IMG/VR virus record: IMGVR_UViG_3300044970_001589
Location: 1-22,038 of that record
Direction: 5' to 3' (one strand)
Length of the DNA: 22,038 nt
Source: a virus
Shown: piece by piece, positions 6,741 through 13,753 of the stretch
How positions within the stretch are numbered: position 1 is the stretch's first letter
Layout of the letters: each line of letters begins with the position of its first letter
Notes under the pieces: model-generated
Seen by the model: only the letters and a program-made list of their open reading frames with translations
Database searches by the model: none
Told to the model about the DNA's origin: nothing
Made by a program: the position numbers and the translations under genes

Positions 6741-7706
6741 ATGGCCGGAATTAGTTTAATATTACAAAATAGTCCGAACGTTACCGGAATCAACTGTGGC
6801 TCAAGTTCTCCAAGACTAGGTGGAACTATTGATTTATCTGCTTTTCCTAATTTGCAAGATTTTAGATGTCAAAATAATGATATTACAGCTATTAGTGGTT
6901 ATCAAAATAATGCAAATTTAACTTTTATAAATCTTATTGATAATAAAATTACAGGGTCTTTACCATCTTTTGCGGGAACCCCTAATTTAGTTACTGCTGT
7001 GTATAGTAGTAATTTATATTCAGGAACTATTCCAAATTATAATTCTCAATTAAGAAACTTTCAATGCATTAATAATAATCTTTCTGGGACAATTCCTGAT
7101 TTAACCAATAATAATGGTTGGACTAACTTTTTGGTTCATGATAATAATCTTACAGGACCAATTCCACCATCTTTAAGCAATCAAAGTAATATATCAGTAT
7201 TTTCTTGTTATGAAAACCCTTTAACAGGGTCTATTCCTAATATTAATGCATGCGGACAATTACAAAGGTTTTTATTGGCTTCATGTAATTTAACAGGCTC
7301 TATACCAAATCTAACAAATAATGTAGATCTCACGGAGTGCTGGTTTCATAATAATCTTTTAACAGGTTCTATACCAAGTCTTAGTGCAAATACTGGATTG
7401 GCTAAATTTTTATGTCAAAATCAACGGGGAACATCCAAAATAACAGGCTTTGCTGGCGGCTCTGTTTCTATTACTTTGGGTGATTTTTCAGCACAAGGCA
7501 ATCAATTAAGAGCTAGTGCGGTCAATTCGATTCTTGCATCTTTTGTTGCTGCCGGAAGAACAACGGGAACTCCAGTATTAAATGGAACATGTATATTAAA
7601 TTTAGGTGGAACAACTAATTCCAGACCAACGGGGCAAGGCGTAACACACGTTACAACCCTAAGAAATCGTGGATGGACAGTAACAACAGGAACAGCTTTA
7701 CTATGA
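6741..7706 (+). CDS. Plant-type leucine-rich-repeat phage protein
   Basis: This 321-residue protein contains seven repeats of about 20-24 residues with the plant-type LRR signature NxLxGxIPxL. GSLP, GTIP, GTIP, GPIP, GSIP, GSIP and GSIP lie between residues 72 and 212, and more degenerate units flank them (about 28-70 and 213-265). The tail (about 278-318) has a GGTTNSRPTGQG...LRNRGWTVT segment that, as I recall, often follows LRR arrays in phage and bacterial surface proteins. LRR arrays form curved binding surfaces, so receptor recognition is likely. ATG 6741 is chosen because it lies five bases after the previous stop; an in-frame ATG at 6675 would overlap that gene by 61 bases. The stop overlaps the next start (ATGA). 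Confidence 0.8.
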   Translation: MAGISLILQNSPNVTGINCGSSSPRLGGTIDLSAFPNLQDFRCQNNDITAISGYQNNANLTFINLIDNKITGSLPSFAGTPNLVTAVYSSNLYSGTIPNYNSQLRNFQCINNNLSGTIPDLTNNNGWTNFLVHDNNLTGPIPPSLSNQSNISVFSCYENPLTGSIPNINACGQLQRFLLASCNLTGSIPNLTNNVDLTECWFHNNLLTGSIPSLSANTGLAKFLCQNQRGTSKITGFAGGSVSITLGDFSAQGNQLRASAVNSILASFVAAGRTTGTPVLNGTCILNLGGTTNSRPTGQGVTHVTTLRNRGWTVTTGTALL

Positions 7707-7966
7707 TTAAAATATATTCAAATCAAGAAAAACCAGATGTTGTCCCCATGGTAGATGGGGTATTCACTAATGAAGTTGAATGGTGGATGATTTATGATGC
7801 GGTCACTAATAAAGTAATTATACCACCACTACAATGTTATGGAGGAACTTCAAGTCCATACACAATGGTTATCGCAGATACAGAAGAAGAATTAAATCAA
7901 TTTATTACAGATAACGGGTTAATTCTTCCACCTAGAGAGTTTGACTCTACTTATAATATTGAATAA
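7703..7966 (+). CDS. Small acidic protein at the end of the fibre cassette
   Basis: This 87-residue acidic protein begins MIKIYSNQEKPDVVPMVDG and ends in a region with TEEELNQFI. It has no membrane segment and no known catalytic motif. The ATG at 7703 overlaps the LRR stop in an ATGA junction, which favours it over the longer frame from 7673 that runs inside the LRR gene. Its place as last gene of a fibre cassette suggests a small fibre accessory such as a chaperone or capping subunit, but I do not recognise the family. Its 3' end overlaps the convergent metallopeptidase gene by 20 bases. Confidence 0.6.
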   Translation: MIKIYSNQEKPDVVPMVDGVFTNEVEWWMIYDAVTNKVIIPPLQCYGGTSSPYTMVIADTEEELNQFITDNGLILPPREFDSTYNIE

Positions 7967-8534
7967 CACGTTCTGGTATTTCTAGATATTCTTTGTAAGA
8001 TTTTAATATTTTAGTCGGGCAAAAATCCTGCACTTTTTGATATTTTCTATTGTCGCTCGGCCATTTATTGTATTTATAAAGCATTGCATATTTATATAAA
8101 ATAGCATTGGCACTTTGTATATATTTTTTGTGGTCGAAAAGTTTATTATTTTTAATTATATTTGCCGCGCATTTTTCACAATCAATTTCTAATTCCATTA
8201 GAGCCGCAAGTTCTTTTTTATATTTTTGTGGCTTTAAAATAATTTGTGAATAGGTTACATCATAATCGCAAAAACGATTCCATAATTTTGAATCATCTCT
8301 CCACTGTATAAAGTGGCAATACTCATGAATAAGCACGCCAAACCACTCTTCTTCTTCTAGATTTCCTTTTGCTACTTTAATAACTGGATCGTCATTAGAA
8401 TCCATATAAAAAAGGCCGGAGCATTTGCTCTTACCACCACAATAATTTCCTTTTAATAAAACAATACGACCATCAAGAGATTCGACATCTTCCTTGATGA
8501 TATCGAACACCTTGGAATTGATTAAAGACGACAT
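7947..8534 (-). CDS. Putative zinc metallopeptidase (HExxH)
   Basis: This 195-residue protein has the motif VLIHEYCHFIQW (67-78), where H70, E71 and H74 form an HExxH zinc site. A downstream ELEIDCEKCAANII segment could supply the third ligand, as in ImmA/gluzincin-type peptidases with an Exx(A/C) motif. There is no signal peptide, so it should act inside the cell. Targets cannot be predicted; it might cleave host regulators or process phage proteins. It is one of only two minus-strand genes and overlaps the fibre cassette end by 20 bases. Its own GTGTAAATA element (8542-8550) lies 16 bases upstream. That places it in the same regulatory class as the plus-strand late units. Confidence 0.65.
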   Translation of the reverse strand: MSSLINSKVFDIIKEDVESLDGRIVLLKGNYCGGKSKCSGLFYMDSNDDPVIKVAKGNLEEEEWFGVLIHEYCHFIQWRDDSKLWNRFCDYDVTYSQIILKPQKYKKELAALMELEIDCEKCAANIIKNNKLFDHKKYIQSANAILYKYAMLYKYNKWPSDNRKYQKVQDFCPTKILKSYKEYLEIPERVIQYYK

Positions 8535-8541
8535 CAGTAGT

Positions 8542-8550
8542 TATTTACAC
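8542..8550 (-). promoter_or_regulatory. GTGTAAATA element (minus strand) before the metallopeptidase gene
   Basis: Read on the minus strand, GTGTAAATA begins at 8550, 16 bases from the start codon at 8534. A TATAAATA box (8556-8563, minus strand) lies just upstream. The same spacing as at 2229 on the opposite strand argues that this is a directed signal and not a by-product of plus-strand composition. Confidence 0.45.
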
Positions 8551-8596
8551 ATATATATTTATAAAAAGTTTATAGAAGAGATTTTAGAATTTTTTT

Positions 8597-8605
8597 GTGT
8601 AAGTC
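8597..8605 (+). promoter_or_regulatory. GTGTAAGTC element heading the packaging operon
   Basis: GTGTAAGTC begins 24 bases before the ATG at 8621 and is followed by CTATAAAATA. It is a divergent partner of the minus-strand element at 8542-8550. It would drive the zinc-ribbon, sigma, HTH, nuclease and terL genes. Confidence 0.4.
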
Positions 8606-8620
8606 TATAAAATACTGTGT

Positions 8621-9046
8621 ATGAAATATTTTTGCTCAAAATGTGGTAAGACCACTCAATATAGTTTTGAAATGCCAAAATTTTGCGCATTTTGTGGGCA
8701 GTCTTTTGCCAGTAAACCTACATCAGTAGAAGCCGATGATAAAAGAAATAAATTTTTAAATGAATTAAAATTAAAGAAAAATATAAACTCTATAAATATA
8801 GAAGAAGATATTTTATATAATTCCGAATATGTTGAAGAGGGGGGTTATAAAGTTCATGATTTCAAAAAAATAAAACCATCTTTTAAAATCGATATTTATC
8901 AAAATAAAGGCGAATCTTTTGCCTCTTTATTAGAAAATCCCTCTGAGGATATAAAATCAAATAATGAAAATCCAATCGAACAAAAAACAGAGGAAGAAAT
9001 TTTAGCGGAATTTCAGAGAGAAGCGAGTTCATTAAGATCTAAATAA
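8621..9046 (+). CDS. Zinc-ribbon protein heading the packaging operon
   Basis: This 141-residue protein starts with a classic zinc ribbon: CSKC (5-8) and CAFC (22-25). The remainder is charged, acidic and low in complexity, probably helical or disordered, with Lys/Glu-rich stretches and a C-terminal Glu-rich helix. Zinc ribbons of this kind bind nucleic acids or proteins. The gene is first in a tight unit with the sigma factor (six-base gap), so a role in transcription or packaging is reasonable but unproven. No Shine-Dalgarno sequence precedes the ATG. Confidence 0.7.
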   Translation: MKYFCSKCGKTTQYSFEMPKFCAFCGQSFASKPTSVEADDKRNKFLNELKLKKNINSINIEEDILYNSEYVEEGGYKVHDFKKIKPSFKIDIYQNKGESFASLLENPSEDIKSNNENPIEQKTEEEILAEFQREASSLRSK

Positions 9047-9052
9047 TTTAAT

Positions 9053-9763
9053 ATGCCAAAAAAGAAAAAAGGCATTGTTAGACCCTCTTTTGAAGAATCG
9101 ATAGAAATAATCAATTCTGAAATACAAAAACGCAAACATCGTTGGCATCTTACCGCAATTGCATGGATGGATTTTGAAGATATCGCGCAAAGACTACGAC
9201 TACATATTTACAAAAAATGGGAGAAATGGGACCCAGCTCGCCCTATGCGTCCTTGGTTAAATCAAGTCATTAATCATCAAATGACTAATATGCTAAGAAA
9301 TCATTATTCCAATTTTTCACGCCCATGTTTGAAATGTCCATTTAATACTGGAGAATACGGATGTTCAATTTATGGTACGCAAAATAATTCATGCAAAGAT
9401 TATAAAAAATGGGAAAAAAGTAAAAAATCTGCATATGATGTTAAATTTCCATTAAGTATTCATAGTCCAAATCATGATAACCCAGAAACTACTTTGGAAA
9501 ATATATTACATGATACAGAGTATATTCTAGACATAGAAAGCTTGATGCCACTTTTTCATGAAATGATGAAAAAACATTTAAGTACAATTGAATGGAAAGT
9601 TTATGATTATATGTTTCTTCAACATTTGGGAGAGGCAGATGTAGCAAAAAAAATGGGTTATAAACTAAGTTTAAAAGAAGGGCGGCCAGCTTATAGACAG
9701 ATTAGTAAAATCAAATCTAAAATTTTACAAAAAGCGCGTGAAGTTGTAAAGGAGGTTTTATAA
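9053..9763 (+). CDS. Phage RNA polymerase sigma factor with a four-cysteine insert
   Basis: This 236-residue protein looks like a divergent sigma70-family factor. Residues 35-85 resemble region 2: DFEDIAQRLRLHIYKKW (40-56), KWDPARPMRPWL, then QVINHQMTNMLRNHY, the helix that binds the -10 element in this family. Residues 175-232 resemble region 4: LSTIEWKVYDYMFLQ, GEADVAKKMGY, then a basic helix with RQISKIKSKIL. Between them lies a Cys cluster C92, C95, C104 and C114 (CxxC-x8-C-x9-C), a likely zinc site. It would direct host polymerase to phage promoters, as gp55 does in T4, and the GTGTAANTA elements are candidate targets. The TAATG stop overlaps the next start, and AAGGAGGT just upstream provides strong translation of that gene. 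Confidence 0.72.
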   Translation: MPKKKKGIVRPSFEESIEIINSEIQKRKHRWHLTAIAWMDFEDIAQRLRLHIYKKWEKWDPARPMRPWLNQVINHQMTNMLRNHYSNFSRPCLKCPFNTGEYGCSIYGTQNNSCKDYKKWEKSKKSAYDVKFPLSIHSPNHDNPETTLENILHDTEYILDIESLMPLFHEMMKKHLSTIEWKVYDYMFLQHLGEADVAKKMGYKLSLKEGRPAYRQISKIKSKILQKAREVVKEVL

Positions 9764-10875
9764 TGGAAGAAATTCTGACATTAGAACAGCAAAATAGATT
9801 AAAAGAATTTTTGCAAAAAAATCCTGAAGCTACCCTTACAGAGATTACCGCTTACACTTATAATAATGAAAATATTGATAGCCGTAGTAAAGAAGGACGT
9901 ATACTAAAAAAATATCTATTAGATAATAATATTGAATATAAAAATCGTTCAATATTTCAAAGAGATCGTGTTTCACTAACTAAAGATCAAGAAGAATTTA
10001 TAAAAAATAATTATAAAAATCAACATTATTTAGACATGGCAAAAATTTTATTTAAAAATAATAATTTAACCCATTTAAGTCTTGAATCGCGCGAAGTTAA
10101 CAAATATGTTAACAAACTACAAAAGGCTGATCCTACATATTTAGATATGACTACTTATGTCCCTAAAGAATCAGAGGCGCCAGCACAAAGTCATATTGGG
10201 GAATATTTTCCACCGCGCCGTATGGATCAAACTTTGTATAGAATTAATAAATATCTTAATTTAGGCTGGGAAGAAAAGAAATTAAAAGCTATGCAACTTA
10301 AACAGGTTGAAATGCTTCAAAGATATTTGAATACTTTTAGTTTTTGCTATCAAATTAATACTTATCGCCGTGAAGATGACCGTAAATTATTTGAGGATGC
10401 TTTTATTCGTTATACGTATGACAAGGAAGATTTAACACAAGAAGAATTAGATCAATTTATTACTTTATGCACAGAAGTTGTTACGGCTTCTACAATTTTA
10501 CAACAAGTTGAAGATTTGCGTCAATTATTACGTCAAGCCTCCGAAGAGGATGAGGGGCGCAATATTAAAATGAGTCTTAACGAGGCGATTAGTAGCTTAC
10601 AAACTGAGTATAACCAATGTCGTAATAGGCAAAATAAATTATATAAATCTCTTGTTGATGATAGGTCTAAAAAAATACAAGAGAGGAAACAGGAAAATGC
10701 AAGTATATTGAACTTAGTACAGGCGTGGAAAGATGAGGAACGTAGAAAAAGTATTATCAATTTAGCGGAAGCCCAAAAACAAAATCTCGAAGATGAGGCT
10801 AAACGTTTATCTTCTATGGACGAATTAAAAGCTGTTATTCGTGGAATTGATATTGATGAAATGGTTCATAGTTAA
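9763..10875 (+). CDS. HTH/coiled-coil protein in the small-terminase position
   Basis: This 370-residue protein has an N-terminal part with two helix-turn-helix-like segments, about 15-55 (PEATLTEITAYTY...GRILKKYL) and 70-118 (SLTKDQEEFIKNN... to REVNKYVNKL). A middle helical domain (about 150-250) contains CYQINTYRREDDRKLFEDAF. A long C-terminal coiled coil (about 255-355) is rich in Gln, Glu, Lys and Arg. The segment LTxxxEEFIxxN...LSLESREVxxYV looks like DNA-binding domains of other large-phage proteins. No known small terminase motif is recognised, but a DNA-binding, oligomerising protein encoded just before the nuclease and TerL could fill that role. Translation starts within the sigma stop (TAATG) behind AAGGAGGT (9749-9756). 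Confidence 0.5.
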   Translation: MEEILTLEQQNRLKEFLQKNPEATLTEITAYTYNNENIDSRSKEGRILKKYLLDNNIEYKNRSIFQRDRVSLTKDQEEFIKNNYKNQHYLDMAKILFKNNNLTHLSLESREVNKYVNKLQKADPTYLDMTTYVPKESEAPAQSHIGEYFPPRRMDQTLYRINKYLNLGWEEKKLKAMQLKQVEMLQRYLNTFSFCYQINTYRREDDRKLFEDAFIRYTYDKEDLTQEELDQFITLCTEVVTASTILQQVEDLRQLLRQASEEDEGRNIKMSLNEAISSLQTEYNQCRNRQNKLYKSLVDDRSKKIQERKQENASILNLVQAWKDEERRKSIINLAEAQKQNLEDEAKRLSSMDELKAVIRGIDIDEMVHS

Positions 10876-10886
10876 TATAATATATT

Positions 10887-11819
10887 ATGAATAAGAATAA
10901 AATTTACTTAAAATGTAAAGTTTGCGGCGAAGAATTTAATTATTTTGCTGAACTTCAGAAACATTTAAGATATTATCATAAGCTTTCTTGTAAAACTTAT
11001 TTTGAAACTTATTGGAAACGCATTGATCGTTTTGATGGTAAAAAGATTGAATATAAGTCATTAGATCAATATATTACTTGTGATTTTATTGACAAAAAAA
11101 ATTATAAAAACTGGTTAAAAACATTAACCCAAGAAGAGTGTGGAGATTATTTTAAAAGTAAGTTAGGGCAATATTGTGATTTAAAAACTCTTGATATGGC
11201 GCCCAGTCAGGTAGAGTGTCAAAGTATTAATTGCTTATTACCAGTTAGTACGATGGAGTCATTTTCTGGAATGCGTTACAAGAATTTATATCAAAAACAT
11301 GGATTGCATTCCAGGTTTAATTATGAAATTCCAGAAGAGATCCCATTTACTCCCATTCCACAAATTATTGTAGATAGCCGAGAACAAAAGCCATTTCATT
11401 TTGAAGGTCATACTTTAATTGAATCTAAATTAGAATATGGTGATTATTCGCTACACCCTAATAATAAATTAGCAGTTGAACGTAAAAGTTTGAGTGATTT
11501 ATATGGAACTTTAAGTGGCGGTCGTGAAAGATTCGAACGCGAAATTCAAAAGGCTAAAAAATTAGAAGGATATATTGTAGTAGTTGTTGAATCAACTCTT
11601 AATAATATGATGTATCAAAAACAAAAATTTGGCAAAGCTTCTGGTGAATTTATTGCTCATAACATGAGAAAATTATTACGTCAATATGATAATTTACAAT
11701 TTATTTTTTGTGATGACCGTGAAGATGCTAAAATTAAAACTCTACATATCTTAGCAATGAATGAAGAAGCTTGTAAATTTGATTTGCAATATTATTTTGA
11801 TACACTATGGCACTTATAG
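10887..11819 (+). CDS. C2H2 zinc finger plus ERCC4-type nuclease
   Basis: This 310-residue two-part protein has an N-terminal zinc finger with C10, C13, H26 and H31 (CxxC-x12-H-x4-H). A linker domain with several further cysteines follows. The ERCC4/XPF nuclease domain spans about 155-295 and includes IIVDSREQKPF (160-170), GDY (185-187), VERKSLSDL (197-205) and GGRERFEREI (211-220). The residues D163, D186, E198, R199, K200 and D204 match the GDxn-ERKxxxD active site of structure-specific nucleases that cut branched or flap DNA. In a packaging operon it probably resolves branched replicative DNA before packaging, like T4 endonuclease VII though unrelated in fold. It overlaps terL by 13 bases, so the two are likely coupled. 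Confidence 0.85.
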   Translation: MNKNKIYLKCKVCGEEFNYFAELQKHLRYYHKLSCKTYFETYWKRIDRFDGKKIEYKSLDQYITCDFIDKKNYKNWLKTLTQEECGDYFKSKLGQYCDLKTLDMAPSQVECQSINCLLPVSTMESFSGMRYKNLYQKHGLHSRFNYEIPEEIPFTPIPQIIVDSREQKPFHFEGHTLIESKLEYGDYSLHPNNKLAVERKSLSDLYGTLSGGRERFEREIQKAKKLEGYIVVVVESTLNNMMYQKQKFGKASGEFIAHNMRKLLRQYDNLQFIFCDDREDAKIKTLHILAMNEEACKFDLQYYFDTLWHL

Positions 11820-13711
11820 TAGGAAATCAAAAAAAATCTAAACCATTAGCTAACGTTAATAAAGAGTTACTGAATTTAAAAGGTGATTTAACTGACGAAG
11901 AGGCAAGGATTAGTCTTGCTAAATTTCTAAGATATAATCTTGGTTTTACCACGGAATTATCTATGGGTTTAACATTAGAAGCGTATCAAGAATTAACACT
12001 TAATTCTTTTTTTAATAGAAATTATTGCATGTTAGTTTGGGGTCGTGGTGGCGCTAAAAGTTTTTGCGCTGCAATCTATTGTATTCTTAAATGTATATTA
12101 GAGCCTGGGACTAAAATACTTATTGCGTCTATTAACTTTCGTACTAGTCGCCGTGTTTTTAATGAAATTGAAAAATTTTTAATGTCTCCAGGCGCGGCCT
12201 TAGCCAGACAATGTTTTGGTTTAAAAAGTAAGCGGAATGACCAATACGAATGGCAAATTAATGGTGGCAGCATCACAGCTATTCCACTAACTGGAGAAAA
12301 AATTCGTGGTATCCGCGCTAACGTACTTATTTTGGATGAGTTTTTACTTTTACCTCCGGATATTATTGACAATGTTCTTATTCCATTCTTGAGTTCTCCA
12401 AGAGACGTAGGAGAGCGTATTCGTATTAGAAAATTAGAAGATGAATTAATAAAAAAGGGTTTATTACATCCAGATAATCGGCATATTTTTGAGAACACAT
12501 CTCAAATGTTATGTTTAAGTTCAGCAAGCTATACTTTTGAACATTTATTTCGTGTTTATCAGCAATGGTCACATTTAGTAGAACACCCAGACGAGCAAGA
12601 GTCTAAAGAAGGCGAGCTTCCTGGAACATATTTTATTTCTCAATTAAGTTATGAAGCCTTACCGCAACATATGGTCGATCAAGGCGCTATCCAAGTTGCT
12701 AAAAGTGGTGGGAGTTCACACCATTCGTTTTTACGTGAATATTGCGCCCGTTTTATTGATGGTGGGGATAGTTATTTTTCACCTAAAAAAATGCATGAAT
12801 GTACGATTTCAGATGGAGAATATCCAACTACTAAGGTAATTGGTGATAGTGATAAAAAATATATTTTAGCAATTGACCCGAACTTTTCGTCTTCTAAAGT
12901 TGCTGACTATTTTGCCATGAGTGTGATTGAGTTGGATGAAGAAAAAAAACAAGGCGTGTTAGTTCATGGATACCAAGCTGCGGGGTCATCATTACAAGAT
13001 CATATAAAATATTTTTATTATTTATATAAAAATTTTAATATTGCCTTGATTATTATTGACCATGCGGGTGCGGATACTTTTATAGATGCAGTAAATAATT
13101 CTCAGTTTTTTAAAGACATGAATCGTAAAGTTGGCTTTGTAGATTTTGATTCTGATAAAGAAAATGAAGATTATACAAAAATGTTAAAAGATTGCGCTCG
13201 TCAATATAATAAAGATTTTGGCAATATATGTATTAAACAATATTTTACAAGCTTCTTTTTGGGTCGCGCGAATTCTTATTTACAAACTTGTATTGATCAT
13301 AAAAAAATATGGTTTGCCTCGCGCGCGAGCAACCATCCTGATATTTTAGAAAATATTTTTACAATGAATCTTCCGATGGAGTATATATATCCTAGAGGTA
13401 TTGGAGAAAAAGCGGATAACGAATATGAAACAAAAAAATTGACAGTCCGCGAATTTATAGAAGAGCAGGACTTCATTGTTCAAGATACGAAAGATCAATG
13501 TGCTAATGTTGAAGTAACCACAACATCTAGGGGTACCCAAAGTTTTGATTTGCCATCACATTTAAGAAAATCTACAAGTATAAATAGAGCTAGAAAAGAT
13601 AACTATACTACTCTTATGTTAGGAAACTGGGGGGTTAAAGCTTATTTTGATATAATGGCTCCAGAAAATTTTGCAAAGAAAAATACAGAGTTTGTCGCAG
13701 AATTAATCTAA
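11807..13711 (+). CDS. terL: Terminase large subunit
   Basis: TerL (634 residues) is the ATPase-nuclease motor that pumps DNA into the prohead and cuts it. The ATPase half shows a variant Walker A GRGGAKS (79-85), a RxxGIRANVLILDEF stretch with Walker B D177 and E178, and a C-motif-like SSAS near 238. The nuclease half is RNase H-like: YILAIDPNF with D357 and ALIIIDHAGADTF with D418, the expected metal-binding acidic residues. The length is normal for TerL of large phages. The start lies inside the nuclease gene and no Shine-Dalgarno sequence is visible, so coupling is probable. The portal gene follows after 42 bases with its own GTGTAATAA element. Confidence 0.95.
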   Translation: MALIVGNQKKSKPLANVNKELLNLKGDLTDEEARISLAKFLRYNLGFTTELSMGLTLEAYQELTLNSFFNRNYCMLVWGRGGAKSFCAAIYCILKCILEPGTKILIASINFRTSRRVFNEIEKFLMSPGAALARQCFGLKSKRNDQYEWQINGGSITAIPLTGEKIRGIRANVLILDEFLLLPPDIIDNVLIPFLSSPRDVGERIRIRKLEDELIKKGLLHPDNRHIFENTSQMLCLSSASYTFEHLFRVYQQWSHLVEHPDEQESKEGELPGTYFISQLSYEALPQHMVDQGAIQVAKSGGSSHHSFLREYCARFIDGGDSYFSPKKMHECTISDGEYPTTKVIGDSDKKYILAIDPNFSSSKVADYFAMSVIELDEEKKQGVLVHGYQAAGSSLQDHIKYFYYLYKNFNIALIIIDHAGADTFIDAVNNSQFFKDMNRKVGFVDFDSDKENEDYTKMLKDCARQYNKDFGNICIKQYFTSFFLGRANSYLQTCIDHKKIWFASRASNHPDILENIFTMNLPMEYIYPRGIGEKADNEYETKKLTVREFIEEQDFIVQDTKDQCANVEVTTTSRGTQSFDLPSHLRKSTSINRARKDNYTTLMLGNWGVKAYFDIMAPENFAKKNTEFVAELI

Positions 13712-13728
13712 TAAAATATAAGATTTTA

Positions 13729-13737
13729 GTGTAATAA
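13729..13737 (+). promoter_or_regulatory. GTGTAATAA element before the portal gene
   Basis: GTGTAATAA begins 25 bases before the portal ATG at 13754, in the 42-base gap after terL. TATAAT follows at 13743-13748. It is one of the longer-spacing copies of the element. Confidence 0.45.
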
Positions 13738-13753
13738 CCTGTTATAATAAATT

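Noticed and set aside
7673-7702. Upstream start for the 87-residue protein.
   Set aside because: It lies inside the LRR gene; the ATGA junction at 7703 is the normal coupling arrangement here.
8793-8800. TATAAATA inside the zinc-ribbon gene.
   Set aside because: It lies within coding sequence and shows that this octamer alone is not specific in AT-rich DNA.
12076-12498. A 140-codon minus-strand open frame inside terL.
   Set aside because: It lies opposite conserved TerL motifs including Walker B and has no supporting start signals or family features.
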